Positions 7,008 to 14,939 of a stretch of DNA of 64,000 nucleotides are shown one piece after another. How positions within the stretch are numbered: the first letter of the stretch is position 1; the number at the start of each line of letters is the position of its first letter. This DNA comes from Enterobacterales bacterium CwR94 (GTDB taxonomy: Bacteria > Pseudomonadota > Gammaproteobacteria > Enterobacterales > Enterobacteriaceae), in NCBI GenBank assembly GCA_002837195.1, contig KZ478066.1, positions 62,001 to 126,000 of the forward strand. The letters run 5' to 3'. The notes beneath the pieces were generated by a model that was not told the DNA's origin, did no database searches, and saw only the letters and a list, made by a program, of their open reading frames with translations. The position numbers and the translations under genes were made by a program.

Positions 7008-9602
7008 TTAAGATTGAAATTGCCAGCTATATTCAGGCGGCGTGTCCGCCTGCAAAAGAGCGAGCAGGCGCTGCGGAGGCATAGGTTTGCCAATCAGGTA
7101 ACCCTGTACCTCATCGCAGCGCAAACTGCGCAACCTGTCGAACTGCGCAGAGGTTTCGACACCTTCTGCCGTCACACTCAGGGAGAAGGCTTTCCCTAAG
7201 CCAATAATATTTTCGGCAATCAAACTGGCATTATCGGTGTCTGGCAGGCCAGTAATAAAGGAGCGATCCAGTTTTATGCCATCAAACGGGAATTTGCGCA
7301 GATAGCTTAGCGATGAATAACCGGTACCAAAATCATCGACCAGTAAGCGCACGCCTTGCGCCTTCAGTGATTGCATCAATTGCAGACTGGCATCCGGATT
7401 CCACAACGCCGCGTTCTCCGTAACCTCAATTTCCAGTCGGCTTGCTGACAGTCCTGAGCTTTGCAATGCGCTGGCAACGCGTTCTGCTAATCCATTGGTG
7501 TGGAATTCAACGGCGGAGATATTGACTGAAATCGCCAGTGGCGTGGGCCATTGTTGTGCTTCGTGGCAGGCGGTATTAAGCACCCAGGTGCTGATATCGA
7601 CAATCAAACCGGTCTCTTCGGCGAGTGGAATAAACTGATCGGGCATTACCAGACCCAGTTGCGGATGTTGCCAACGGATCAGGGCTTCTGCTGCCACAAT
7701 GCTGTTGGTTTTCATGTTATAGCGGGGTTGCCATAACAACTGAAACTGGCCGTGTTTAATGGCATCTCGCAGGCTTTTTTCCATTTCGCGGCGTTGAACA
7801 ATTTGCTCTGCCATTTCCGGGTTATAAAACACCCAGCGGTTACGCCCGGCATTTTTCGCCTGATAGAGCGCAATATCAGACAGGCGCAACAGTTCACCAG
7901 CATCCTGTGCATCTCGTGGCGCGGTGGCAATGCCCATACTGGCACCGATAAAAATCTCATTTCCTGCTATGTCCACCGGTTTACCTATTTCATCCCGCAG
8001 GCGTTGGCAGATCGCTTCCAGCCGGGACGGCGTCGCGTGTTCGGCAATAATCAGAATAAATTCATCACCTCCCTGACGCGTCACCAGATCGGCCTCTTGT
8101 AAGCAACTGCGCAGGCGCTGCGAGACCTCATGCAGCACGGCATCCCCGGTTTGATGCCCAAACAGATCGTTTACAGGTTTGAATTTATCAAGATCGAGCG
8201 TAATCATCGCCAGCGGGTTTTCCAGCGTCGGCTGCGCGCGCAGCTTGCCTTCCAAAAACTCCCGCATGCGCGTGCGATTGGGCAAGCCTGTTAGCTCGTC
8301 GTGGCTGGAAAGATACTGCACGCGCGCTTGTGCCTCGACTTCTAAGGTCACATCGGTGGCGGTGCCGCGCCAGGCGACCACGCCGTCAGCGGTGATCACC
8401 GGTTTGATCACGATATGGCAATAGCGTTTGCTGCCTTGCGCCGACAAATAGCTGCAGTGCAACAGACGCCGATGGGAACGCTCTCCGGGATGGGTCAACC
8501 AGTGGTGTAACTGCTGGGCCTCGTCGTGTAAGAAGTCAGTGACTGGCCTGCCGATCCATGACGTAATGCTGTAACCGGTAAGATTAGGAAATCTTTCAGA
8601 AAGATAGGTAAAACGCAGCGCCTCATCCAGTTCCCAGATCCAGTCCGTGGTGGCTTCCGCGACATCACGAAAGCGACGTTCGCTGGCGGCCAGCGCAAGG
8701 CGGCTTTGCGCGAGCAGGAAACTGTTCTCATCGACCATGCGCGCTTTTTGCAAGGCATTACGCAAGAGCCAGATGGCCATCATGACCGTGGTGCCGCCGA
8801 GCAATAGCAACAAGGGCAGAACCCAAATCACCAACTGGCGTCCCGGTTGTGATTGCTGCCAACTCAGCACCAGCGGGGGAGTGATGCCAGGCAGTGTTAA
8901 TTGATTACTGGCATGTGCACTGTTGCCCGGTAATACATGCGTTTGATGGATGGCGTATTCGCTGCCAAGCTGTCGCAGCTTGGCATCGTTCAGGCGCTCA
9001 ATGAATATCAGCGTCGAACGGGGGCCATCGGCATCGGCCACCAGATTGCTGCCGGGGGTAATTGGAGCACTGGCGAAAATGGCCGGTTGCCCGCCGAAAG
9101 CAAACAGGCGGCTGGTGGGCGCATCTTCTCGGGTTGCCATCACCGGCGGTGGGCTGCCCAGCCAGTCACTCAGGCTTTGATCGCTGAGTTTGCCGTTGAT
9201 CACGCTATAGCGTGTTTGACCTTGTGGATCGAGTACAAACAGCCCTTCGTAGCCAAAATCGCGATACAGCGAGCCGCCTAAATTATCGCGATCGTAAGCC
9301 CAGCGGGTGTCTACATTCTCATGCAGGTGATTCCAGGCCTCGCCCCAAAATGCGCTATCACTCAAGTGGGAACGAATAATTTCCTGCCGATTTTCCAGCG
9401 CTTTTGCCAGCAGCGCGGCATCCTGGCGGTCGGATTGCAAATCGATATGGCGTGAAATGACTAACAGCGCGATAACCACACAGGCAAAAACCAGCGTCAG
9501 CAAACCCATCATCAGCAGTAAAGACCGTCGAATAAAGGTCGTTGTTTGGCGGGCCTTGTTATCGCCGAACAGGGTTCGGTAACGCCAGGGTATGGGGTTC
9601 AT
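7008..9602 (-). CDS. CHASE4-PAS-GGDEF-EAL membrane protein
   Basis: An 864-aa cyclic-di-GMP enzyme. One transmembrane segment (about 27-50) is followed by a CHASE4-like extracytoplasmic sensor (about 55-250), a second membrane segment (about 258-280), a PAS domain (about 308-420), GGDEF (about 430-590) and EAL (about 605-860). GGDEF is intact at 511-515, but the upstream inhibitory RxxD is QxxD (Gln502, Asp505). The EAL motif is present at 639-641, as are VTENA, DDFGTGYSS and KLDRSF, so both synthase and phosphodiesterase residues are in place. The start at 9602 has AAGGAGAG upstream, and an in-frame extension to 9707 lacks this. It lies downstream of rnk on the same strand. Confidence 0.88.
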   Translation of the reverse strand: MNPIPWRYRTLFGDNKARQTTTFIRRSLLLMMGLLTLVFACVVIALLVISRHIDLQSDRQDAALLAKALENRQEIIRSHLSDSAFWGEAWNHLHENVDTRWAYDRDNLGGSLYRDFGYEGLFVLDPQGQTRYSVINGKLSDQSLSDWLGSPPPVMATREDAPTSRLFAFGGQPAIFASAPITPGSNLVADADGPRSTLIFIERLNDAKLRQLGSEYAIHQTHVLPGNSAHASNQLTLPGITPPLVLSWQQSQPGRQLVIWVLPLLLLLGGTTVMMAIWLLRNALQKARMVDENSFLLAQSRLALAASERRFRDVAEATTDWIWELDEALRFTYLSERFPNLTGYSITSWIGRPVTDFLHDEAQQLHHWLTHPGERSHRRLLHCSYLSAQGSKRYCHIVIKPVITADGVVAWRGTATDVTLEVEAQARVQYLSSHDELTGLPNRTRMREFLEGKLRAQPTLENPLAMITLDLDKFKPVNDLFGHQTGDAVLHEVSQRLRSCLQEADLVTRQGGDEFILIIAEHATPSRLEAICQRLRDEIGKPVDIAGNEIFIGASMGIATAPRDAQDAGELLRLSDIALYQAKNAGRNRWVFYNPEMAEQIVQRREMEKSLRDAIKHGQFQLLWQPRYNMKTNSIVAAEALIRWQHPQLGLVMPDQFIPLAEETGLIVDISTWVLNTACHEAQQWPTPLAISVNISAVEFHTNGLAERVASALQSSGLSASRLEIEVTENAALWNPDASLQLMQSLKAQGVRLLVDDFGTGYSSLSYLRKFPFDGIKLDRSFITGLPDTDNASLIAENIIGLGKAFSLSVTAEGVETSAQFDRLRSLRCDEVQGYLIGKPMPPQRLLALLQADTPPEYSWQFQS

Positions 9603-9680
9603 CGTGGCGACTCTCCTTAATGCGCTTGGCACTAAGTATAAGTGGCACTGATTAAATTGGCGGGATTTTCGTTCAACAAT

Positions 9681-9702
9681 CACCCCCCTGAAAAGGGAGG
9701 TG
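9681..9702 (-). other. Hairpin between rnk and the GGDEF-EAL gene
   Basis: CACC and CCCT arms pair with AGGG and GGTG across a GAAA loop with one mismatch. On the minus strand it lies just after rnk and has no strong T-run, so it may be a weak rnk terminator or a leader element of the cyclic-di-GMP gene. Confidence 0.4.
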
Positions 9703-9732
9703 AACAACCGATCACTGGGGGAGGCTCAACGA

Positions 9733-10143
9733 TTAATGGCCTGCATCACCTGCTGTTTCGGGCTGGCAAAGCACTTTGATGACTTCAATATGGGTGCTGA
9801 CGCCTGCCGGGAGCGCCCATTCAATGTTGTCACCCTCTTTTAAACCCAATAGCGCTGCACCGACCGGAGCCAGAACCGAGATTTGCGTCTGGCTGTCGCT
9901 CAGGTTTTGCGGGTAAACCAGTGTGCGAATCCAGGTTTCGCCATTGCGCAAGTTACGAAATTCAACCTGGCTGTTCATGGTCACAACGTTCGCCGGGATC
10001 TCCGCGCTGGGAACGGTGGTGGCGCGATCTAACTCTTCATTCAGGGCTTTTGCAACGGGCAAGCTGGCATTCGCCGGTTTTTCTAAAAGCCTGTCCAGCA
10101 GCTCGGCATCCCGTTCACTAATAATGATTGCAGGACGTGACAT
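9733..10143 (-). CDS. rnk: Regulator of nucleoside diphosphate kinase (GreA/GreB family)
   Basis: A 136-aa protein matching E. coli Rnk throughout, for example MSRPAIII at the start, [13 protein letters not shown] in the middle and [15 protein letters not shown] in the C-terminal FKBP-like domain. Rnk binds RNA polymerase through a short GreA-like coiled coil and affects nucleoside diphosphate kinase levels. ATG at 10143 (minus) is preceded by GGAGG. A strong minus-strand intrinsic terminator lies about 30 bases before the start codon, which suggests leader attenuation. It is not beside rna as in E. coli, so the locus has been rearranged. Confidence 0.92.
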   Translation of the reverse strand: MSRPAIIISERDAELLDRLLEKPANASLPVAKALNEELDRATTVPSAEIPANVVTMNSQVEFRNLRNGETWIRTLVYPQNLSDSQTQISVLAPVGAALLGLKEGDNIEWALPAGVSTHIEVIKVLCQPETAGDAGH

Positions 10144-10171
10144 GGTTCCTCCATAACGTCAAATTTAGAGC

Positions 10172-10205
10172 AAAAGAAAAACCCTCGCGAGCTATCGCAA
10201 GGGTT
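10172..10205 (-). terminator. Intrinsic terminator in the rnk leader
   Basis: On the minus strand AACCCTTGCGA pairs with TCGCGAGGGTT (one mismatch) around a TAGC loop, and is followed by a T-rich tail TTTTCTTTTG. It ends about 28 bases before the rnk start codon, with the GGAGG site beyond it. Confidence 0.7.
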
Positions 10206-10351
10206 CTATTCGTGTACGTAGAGTGTACTGACTATCTGGCAAGAGGGCTAGTCAACAAACAAAATGTTGCGATGACTTTCGGATTTTTTCCGCTGCGTAA
10301 TGCCAATCTTTAATCAATACTGAGAGCACTCTCTAAGAAAAGGGCTATCGT

Positions 10352-10468
10352 ATGCACAGTAAAGTGTCTCACAACATGATTAGCGCAATTGGTGTTTCAC
10401 TGTTGGTTGCCTCAGCCGCTGTTCTGGCGTGGGGCGCCTCACTGGTCTTTAGCGCAGCAACCCTCTAA
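10352..10468 (+). CDS. Small single-span membrane protein (38 aa)
   Basis: A short reading frame with ATG at 10352 encoding MHSKVSHNMISAIGVSLLVA followed by further hydrophobic residues and ending SAATL. About residues 9-34 form one transmembrane helix, with a short basic/polar N-terminus. An AAAAGGG stretch 8 bases upstream can serve as a ribosome site. It converges on the YmgB-like gene 29 bases away. I do not recognise a named family. Its reality rests on the ribosome site and the clean hydrophobic pattern. Confidence 0.5.
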   Translation: MHSKVSHNMISAIGVSLLVASAAVLAWGASLVFSAATL

Positions 10469-10497
10469 AGATATCGCGTTGGCTGGCTCTGGATGTG

Positions 10498-10752
10498 TTA
10501 GCCGACGATATCATCTGCGGTGCGATGAACAATCCATTCCAGCGCGGTACGATACACATCGAGTGCCACCACATCGCTTTCTGCTTCCAGTCGCTTGAGC
10601 AACTGTCCAATAATCGCTTTATTATTCACGACTTGCCCGGCCTGCAAAATCTCAACCACGATTTGCCCCAGAATCTCCTGCTCATCTGTCGGGCGCATGG
10701 GCGCGTGCTCTGTCCGGGTGTGTACAGCAGTGGCAGAAATATCTGAATGCAT
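10498..10752 (-). CDS. YmgB/AriR-family small regulator
   Basis: An 84-aa protein resembling E. coli AriR (YmgB), a dimeric helical protein linked to biofilm and acid resistance. The family core is clear: VVNNKAIIGQLLKRLEAESD, then DVYRTALEWIVHRTADD near the C-terminus, close to AriR's VNNKNIILSLI and RYTADDM. ATG 10752 (minus) has CGGAGC upstream. The leader holds a strong intrinsic terminator at 10773-10819 and, about 120 bases upstream, a dyad over a candidate promoter. In E. coli the family genes form the ycgZ-ymgA-ariR operon under BluR, whereas here the gene stands alone. Confidence 0.8.
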   Translation of the reverse strand: MHSDISATAVHTRTEHAPMRPTDEQEILGQIVVEILQAGQVVNNKAIIGQLLKRLEAESDVVALDVYRTALEWIVHRTADDIVG

Positions 10753-10772
10753 GATTTTGCTCCGTTGAAGTG

Positions 10773-10819
10773 AAAAAAAAGCCTCTGCAGGTGGAAATCC
10801 AGCGAACACCTCCAGAGGC
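10773..10819 (-). terminator. Strong intrinsic terminator in the YmgB-like leader
   Basis: A 13-bp stem with one mismatch (10781-10793 with 10807-10819) is followed on the minus strand by eight consecutive T residues (10780-10773). It ends 20 bases before the start codon and just before the ribosome site, so it must be bypassed for the gene to be expressed from the upstream promoter. Confidence 0.85.
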
Positions 10820-10869
10820 GATGCAAAGCATCGTTCGTTACAAGCATGCGATTCTTCTCGCCGAGTAAA

Positions 10870-10897
10870 CTTATACAACTTTTTTGGTTTTGTATAA
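10870..10897 (-). promoter_or_regulatory. Dyad-covered promoter of the YmgB-like gene
   Basis: TTATACAA and TTGTATAA form an 8-11-8 inverted repeat (10871-10878, 10890-10897). On the minus strand it includes a possible -35 TTATAC and -10 TATAAG separated by 16 bases. A regulator bound across a promoter spacer in this way is typical of MerR-like proteins, the family of BluR. The link is inference. Confidence 0.5.
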
Positions 10898-10999
10898 CTT
10901 TGCGCGAATTTATTTTTCTGGTAAGACCAGTTTGGTGATCGATCAGGCGGTGAATTACGCTGAAAAAAACAGCAATGTGTGGTCGGGTTTTTCGGGTTG

Positions 11000-11032
11000 A
11001 AAAAACAAGAAAGCCCACATGCTGTGGGCTTT
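11000..11032 (-). terminator. Intrinsic terminator of the 21-codon gene
   Basis: A perfect 10-bp stem (AAAGCCCACA on one arm) with a 3-base loop is followed on the minus strand by CTTGTTTTTT. It starts 3 bases after the stop codon of the 21-aa reading frame. Confidence 0.85.
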
Positions 11033-11035
11033 GCG

Positions 11036-11101
11036 TCAGCGGATTTTCACCGCAACCAGCGTCATAATGACCGCGAAACAAATAAACACAGCCAGTTCCA
11101 T
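11036..11101 (-). CDS. 21-aa hydrophobic microprotein
   Basis: A tiny reading frame encoding MELAVFICFAVIMTLVAVKI plus Arg, essentially one transmembrane helix with a basic C-terminus. It has its own -10-like TATACT at 11134-11139 (minus strand), an AAGGAA ribosome site with 6-base spacing before ATG 11101, and an intrinsic terminator directly after the stop. The complete transcription unit is only about 125 bases. I do not recognise the family. Confidence 0.6.
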   Translation of the reverse strand: MELAVFICFAVIMTLVAVKIR

Positions 11102-11281
11102 AATGAATTCCTTCTCAGATAAATCTCACTATCAGTATAGAACAGGGTTGGTTGTTTTTTGTGCAGTCCGTGCCGTTTTAGAATGCCTGCGAGGACAGCA
11201 CAATGACGAGGTTTTAACTCAACGCCCAGAATCTGCTACCCTGTTTCAGCAGTTAACTCACAAGCATTGAGGAGCATTTAG

Positions 11282-11581
11282 GTGAACATTTACGGAAAAA
11301 TGATGGTTGTTGCGGGCGTCACTATGCTGGCGGCCTGCCAGAATCACGGTGCGGGGAGCAGCGAAAATGCACAGCCTGTGGATCCTGAGCTTGATCGTTG
11401 CCAGGCCTCACAGTATCAAAGCTATGTCGGAAAACCGTTAAGCTCAATCTCTTCACTGAGCTTTGCCAATCCGGTACGGGCGATTCCAGTGAATTCCGCA
11501 GTCACGATGGATTTCAATCTTAATCGCATCAATTTCCTCGGCGATAAAGACAACAATATTACCCGCGTTTACTGCGGTTAA
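11282..11581 (+). CDS. I78-family peptidase inhibitor lipoprotein
   Basis: A 99-aa lipoprotein. The signal peptide ends in lipobox LAAC with the lipidated Cys19. The mature part carries the inhibitor I78 pattern: a short linker, then SYVGKPLSSI, VRAIPVNSAVTMDF, NLNRINFLGD and a terminal TRVYCG, with one Cys at each end for a disulfide. Related proteins inhibit serine peptidases. The start is a GTG at 11282 with GGAG 7 bases upstream. A hairpin follows at 11600-11619. It converges on scsD. The target protease is unknown. Confidence 0.82.
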   Translation: MNIYGKMMVVAGVTMLAACQNHGAGSSENAQPVDPELDRCQASQYQSYVGKPLSSISSLSFANPVRAIPVNSAVTMDFNLNRINFLGDKDNNITRVYCG

Positions 11582-11599
11582 TGCTTTTAGCATGAGAAA

Positions 11600-11619
11600 G
11601 CGGCCTCATCAGAGGCCGC
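11600..11619. terminator. Hairpin between the lipoprotein gene and scsD
   Basis: GCGGCCTC and GAGGCCGC form a perfect 8-bp stem with an ATCA loop. A short T-rich tail exists on the minus strand (TTTCTC) and a weaker one on the plus strand (TTATT), so it may serve both convergent genes. Confidence 0.55.
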
Positions 11620-11630
11620 CTTATTGAGCT

Positions 11631-12140
11631 TTACGCTGAGCGACCCGCCCACCAAAGTCTCAGCTTTAAACCGGTCAGGCTTGTCCAGCCTGTGGTTGTA
11701 CTGACCACTTTCCCTTGATGGACGATCACGAAGGTCGGTGTGACGCCAATTTCCCACTGAGCCGATCGCGCGCCAGAGGTATCATTCACCGTGGGTATCG
11801 CGAACTGTTTTTGGCTCAAATAGCGCTGCACCTTGGCATCGTCTCCCGATCGCAGGGCAACCGACAGGACATTGCCACCCTCTGCGGCGTAATCTGCCAC
11901 CTTGGGCGTCGTAAAGCGGCATACGCCACACCAACTGGCCCAAAAGTACACCAGCAGCGGTTTCTCTGCGCTCAGATCTGCCAGGGTGATGGACTTGCCA
12001 TCAAGAGTCACCACGGTATCGCTGGCAAAATCACGCGGCGCCTGGGGCGCGCGAAAATGATCCATCACCAGCGTAATCACCGCCAACATCACCAGCAGGA
12101 AGAGGCCTTCGCGCAACCAGCGGCGCAGCTTACTTGTCAT
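11631..12140 (-). CDS. scsD: ScsD-like membrane-anchored thioredoxin-fold protein
   Basis: A 169-aa protein with an N-terminal membrane anchor (about 11-26) and a periplasmic TlpA/thioredoxin-like domain. The active site WASWCGVC has Cys71 and Cys74, and a cis-proline loop GVTPTF is present. In the Scs (suppressor of copper sensitivity) system ScsD is one of the periplasmic oxidoreductases. It is the last gene of scsABCD, overlaps scsC by 11 bases and converges on the I78 lipoprotein. Redox direction (reductase or oxidase) is not visible from the sequence. Confidence 0.82.
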   Translation of the reverse strand: MTSKLRRWLREGLFLLVMLAVITLVMDHFRAPQAPRDFASDTVVTLDGKSITLADLSAEKPLLVYFWASWCGVCRFTTPKVADYAAEGGNVLSVALRSGDDAKVQRYLSQKQFAIPTVNDTSGARSAQWEIGVTPTFVIVHQGKVVSTTTGWTSLTGLKLRLWWAGRSA

Positions 12141-12864
12141 TCAGCTTCGCCAATTCAGCCTTCACCACGGCTTCAAGCTGGTCGTAGCTCACTGCACCCG
12201 GCAGCATCTGATCGCCAATCAGCGTCGCGGGAGTGCCCTGAATACCCAGATGCTGAGACAGGGCGAGGTTGCTGTTCACGGTATCCAGACTCTCTTTGCT
12301 TGGCTGACTCACGGTGACACCCACTTTCTGCTCGGCGGCTTTGATACTGGCATCATCGTGATAGCCTTTTTTCGCCATCAAGCGGTGGTGCAAAGCGAGG
12401 AATTTGTCCGGGTTATCTTTCCATACCGTCAATGCATCACGGGCCGAGGTCAGTGAGCTTTCTGAACGGAAAGGCAGGGGTTTGATCACCACGGCGACAT
12501 CCGGGTATTTCTCAACAATCTTTTCCAATAGCGGATCAAACGTCTTGCAGAAAGGACAGTTGTAATCGGTGAAAGACACCATCACCAGTTTGGCATTGGC
12601 CGCCCCCAGGCGCGGACTGCCGGCATCGTTAAACAGCGCGTCTTTGTTTTTCTCAACCACCTGTTTAATTACATCGTTCTGCTGTGCCTGCGCTTGTTTG
12701 TCGTAAGCATCCGCGGCTTGTGCAAGGATCTCTGGGTTGCTGACCAGCGTTTCACGGATCATCTCTTTGATACGTGCCTCTTGCTCGGGGGTGAAAGGCG
12801 CGGCCGTTGCCCACAGGGGAGTGGCTGCCAGTAACAGGGTCAGTGCGAGCTTTTTCATCATCAT
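12130..12864 (-). CDS. scsC: ScsC-like periplasmic DsbA/DsbG-fold protein
   Basis: A 244-aa exported thiol-disulfide protein. The signal peptide ends near WATAA/APF. A helical N-terminal region (about 25-85), used for oligomerisation in ScsC/DsbG relatives, precedes the thioredoxin fold with TDYNCPFC (Cys103, Cys106) and the cis-Pro loop QGTPATLIG. ScsC is known as a periplasmic isomerase or copper-protective protein reduced by ScsB. The first three codons are all ATG (12864, 12861, 12858). The AAGGA site fits the second or third best. It overlaps scsB by 4 bases. Confidence 0.85.
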   Translation of the reverse strand: MMMKKLALTLLLAATPLWATAAPFTPEQEARIKEMIRETLVSNPEILAQAADAYDKQAQAQQNDVIKQVVEKNKDALFNDAGSPRLGAANAKLVMVSFTDYNCPFCKTFDPLLEKIVEKYPDVAVVIKPLPFRSESSLTSARDALTVWKDNPDKFLALHHRLMAKKGYHDDASIKAAEQKVGVTVSQPSKESLDTVNSNLALSQHLGIQGTPATLIGDQMLPGAVSYDQLEAVVKAELAKLNDK

Positions 12865-14888
12865 TTTCCTTTAGCGTTGTTCAGGGTTTCCAGCAGGGTG
12901 GCTTTGTCCAGTAGCGGAGACAGCGTTTTGCCCTGCGGCAACCCTGGTCCATATATTTGGTTAAAAGGCACGGCAACACTGCCGCGTCGGAGTAAAAATT
13001 GACTCAGCGTATCTGAGGGACGGGTCCAGTCGCCGCGCAGGGCGACAACGTCATCCGCCATCAGGGCTTTTTGCACATCACTGCGCAGGAGAACGTTAAA
13101 TTTGTTGGCTTTACAGGTGACACACCAGTCGGCAGTGACATCGACGAACACCCGCTTATTCTCTTTCAGGGCTTGCTGAATCGCCTCTTCGGTCAAAGGC
13201 TGCCAGGCGATATTGTCCTGCAAAGGCTGCTTGCCATAATGCGTGAGCAAGGAGGAAGCCAGGAAGAGCGCGCCAACGGCCAGCGCTGCGCCCCCTGCGG
13301 ACATTGCCGCGGTGCGCAGAGAGTAGTGGCGAGCAATGGCGATAAGCAGGATGACAATCAGCGTTGCGGCTAACAGGCTCGTCCACAGCGTGCCCAGGAA
13401 GGGCGTTAACAAGCTCAGCAGCCATAAACACGAGGCCAGCATCATCAACCCCAAGACCACGCGCAGACGGTTCATCCACTGACCCGGACGTGGCAGACGC
13501 AGGGCCAGCGTAGGCCAGGCCGCAATCAACAACCACGGCAGACTCATACCAAGGCCGAGTGCGATAAAGAGCCCCCATAACTGCGGCAGTGGCGCAGCCA
13601 GCGCGAAAGCCACAGCGGTGCCGAGAAAAGGCGCTGAGCAGGGCGTTGCCAGCAGCGTGGCGAAAGCGCCTTCTGCAAAGTTTCCGCTGAGTCCTTTGCC
13701 CTGATGGGTGGCCAGACGAGTGCTAAAAGCGGAAGGCAGACGGAAGTAGAGCAAACCAAACAGGTTAGCGCTGAACAGAGCGCTGACGATCACCAGCAGG
13801 GCAATAAACCACGGATTTTGGAATTGAATTCCCCAGCCGAGCGCTTGATTACTGGCGCGGAGCACTGTCATCAACAGGGCAAGCGCCATAAATGACACCA
13901 GGATGCCCGCGGTTGAAGCCAGGAACTGCATACGTACGCTGCGGCGATCGCGCTGTTCAACATGCAAAATACTGCTGAGCTTCATGCCAAGCACCGGCAA
14001 GACGCAGGGCATCAGGTTGAGGATAAAGCCGCCCGCCAGCGCCATCAAAATAATCTGCCACAGCGGCAGTGCCTGGCTGGCTAACGATAACGGCCCACCC
14101 AGGGTCACGGTGCTTTGTTGGGCAATCCCGTTGTCGACAAGCACCAAAGAGAGCGTTTTACCTGTCAGATCGGGTGCGGTTTCTCCCCATTCATCGCTGG
14201 CTGGAACGGTGATTTCCAACCGTTCACCTTGCGTTTGGATAACCGGTTTACCCAAACTGGCGCCCTCAGGCATATCGACATATAACTCTGGGGACTGCCA
14301 ACCGCCTGCGCGTTCTGCCACCAACTGCACTTCACCTGGGCGATATCCTGCGGTGAGCTGCGCCTGTAAGGCATCGGCAACCGGGACTTTGCCCATCGCC
14401 TGGGCGTAATCATGGGCGAAATCAGCACTTGCAGGTTGCGTCAGATCCAACGTGAAAGGGTAATCGGTCAGGATACAGACGTTGCTACAGGTTGAAAGCG
14501 TCAACGTACCGCGCAGGGGAGACGTCGGGTGCCCAGTAAGCTGAATCGGTAGCACCAGGCCATCGTGATAGCCTTGCGTGCTGATCCCTGACACGTCAAA
14601 ACGTTGTGGTGTTGGCCAGAACCATTGTGCTTTTACCGTGGCATCTTGCCAGGTGATTTCAGGGGCTATGCCGCCTTCACCCGGCGTGCGCCAGTAGGTT
14701 TTCCAACCGGGCTGTAATTTGACATTAAGCAGAATACGCGTGCCTTCAGGCGCCTGGGGATCAGCGCGCAGACGAACTTCTGCATGATCGTTAAGTGGGC
14801 TCTTTAGCCAGCCGGTATCGGCGGCAAAAGCCACGGGCAACCATAGCGCAAGCAGGCCCAGCAGGGCGTTGCGTAATAGGGTAATCAT
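12861..14888 (-). CDS. scsB: ScsB, DsbD-like transmembrane electron conduit
   Basis: A 675-aa inner-membrane protein of the DsbD superfamily that moves electrons from cytoplasmic thioredoxin to periplasmic partners. It has a signal peptide ending AFAA, a large periplasmic alpha domain (about 25-270), a multi-helix beta domain with membrane cysteines in LMPCVLPV and ATPCSAPF, and a C-terminal thioredoxin-like gamma domain with ADWCVTC (Cys589, Cys592). The long alpha domain distinguishes ScsB from DsbD. It is translationally coupled to scsC, its expected substrate, and lies 51 bases after scsA. Confidence 0.88.
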   Translation of the reverse strand: MITLLRNALLGLLALWLPVAFAADTGWLKSPLNDHAEVRLRADPQAPEGTRILLNVKLQPGWKTYWRTPGEGGIAPEITWQDATVKAQWFWPTPQRFDVSGISTQGYHDGLVLPIQLTGHPTSPLRGTLTLSTCSNVCILTDYPFTLDLTQPASADFAHDYAQAMGKVPVADALQAQLTAGYRPGEVQLVAERAGGWQSPELYVDMPEGASLGKPVIQTQGERLEITVPASDEWGETAPDLTGKTLSLVLVDNGIAQQSTVTLGGPLSLASQALPLWQIILMALAGGFILNLMPCVLPVLGMKLSSILHVEQRDRRSVRMQFLASTAGILVSFMALALLMTVLRASNQALGWGIQFQNPWFIALLVIVSALFSANLFGLLYFRLPSAFSTRLATHQGKGLSGNFAEGAFATLLATPCSAPFLGTAVAFALAAPLPQLWGLFIALGLGMSLPWLLIAAWPTLALRLPRPGQWMNRLRVVLGLMMLASCLWLLSLLTPFLGTLWTSLLAATLIVILLIAIARHYSLRTAAMSAGGAALAVGALFLASSLLTHYGKQPLQDNIAWQPLTEEAIQQALKENKRVFVDVTADWCVTCKANKFNVLLRSDVQKALMADDVVALRGDWTRPSDTLSQFLLRRGSVAVPFNQIYGPGLPQGKTLSPLLDKATLLETLNNAKGK

Positions 14889-14939
14889 GTTGTTTTATCT
14901 CCAAAAATGAACGTGACGAAGCGATAAAGCCGTCAGGTT

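Noticed and set aside
11019-11270. 83-codon plus-strand frame overlapping the 21-aa gene
   Set aside because: It crosses the terminator and the lipoprotein leader with no ribosome site.
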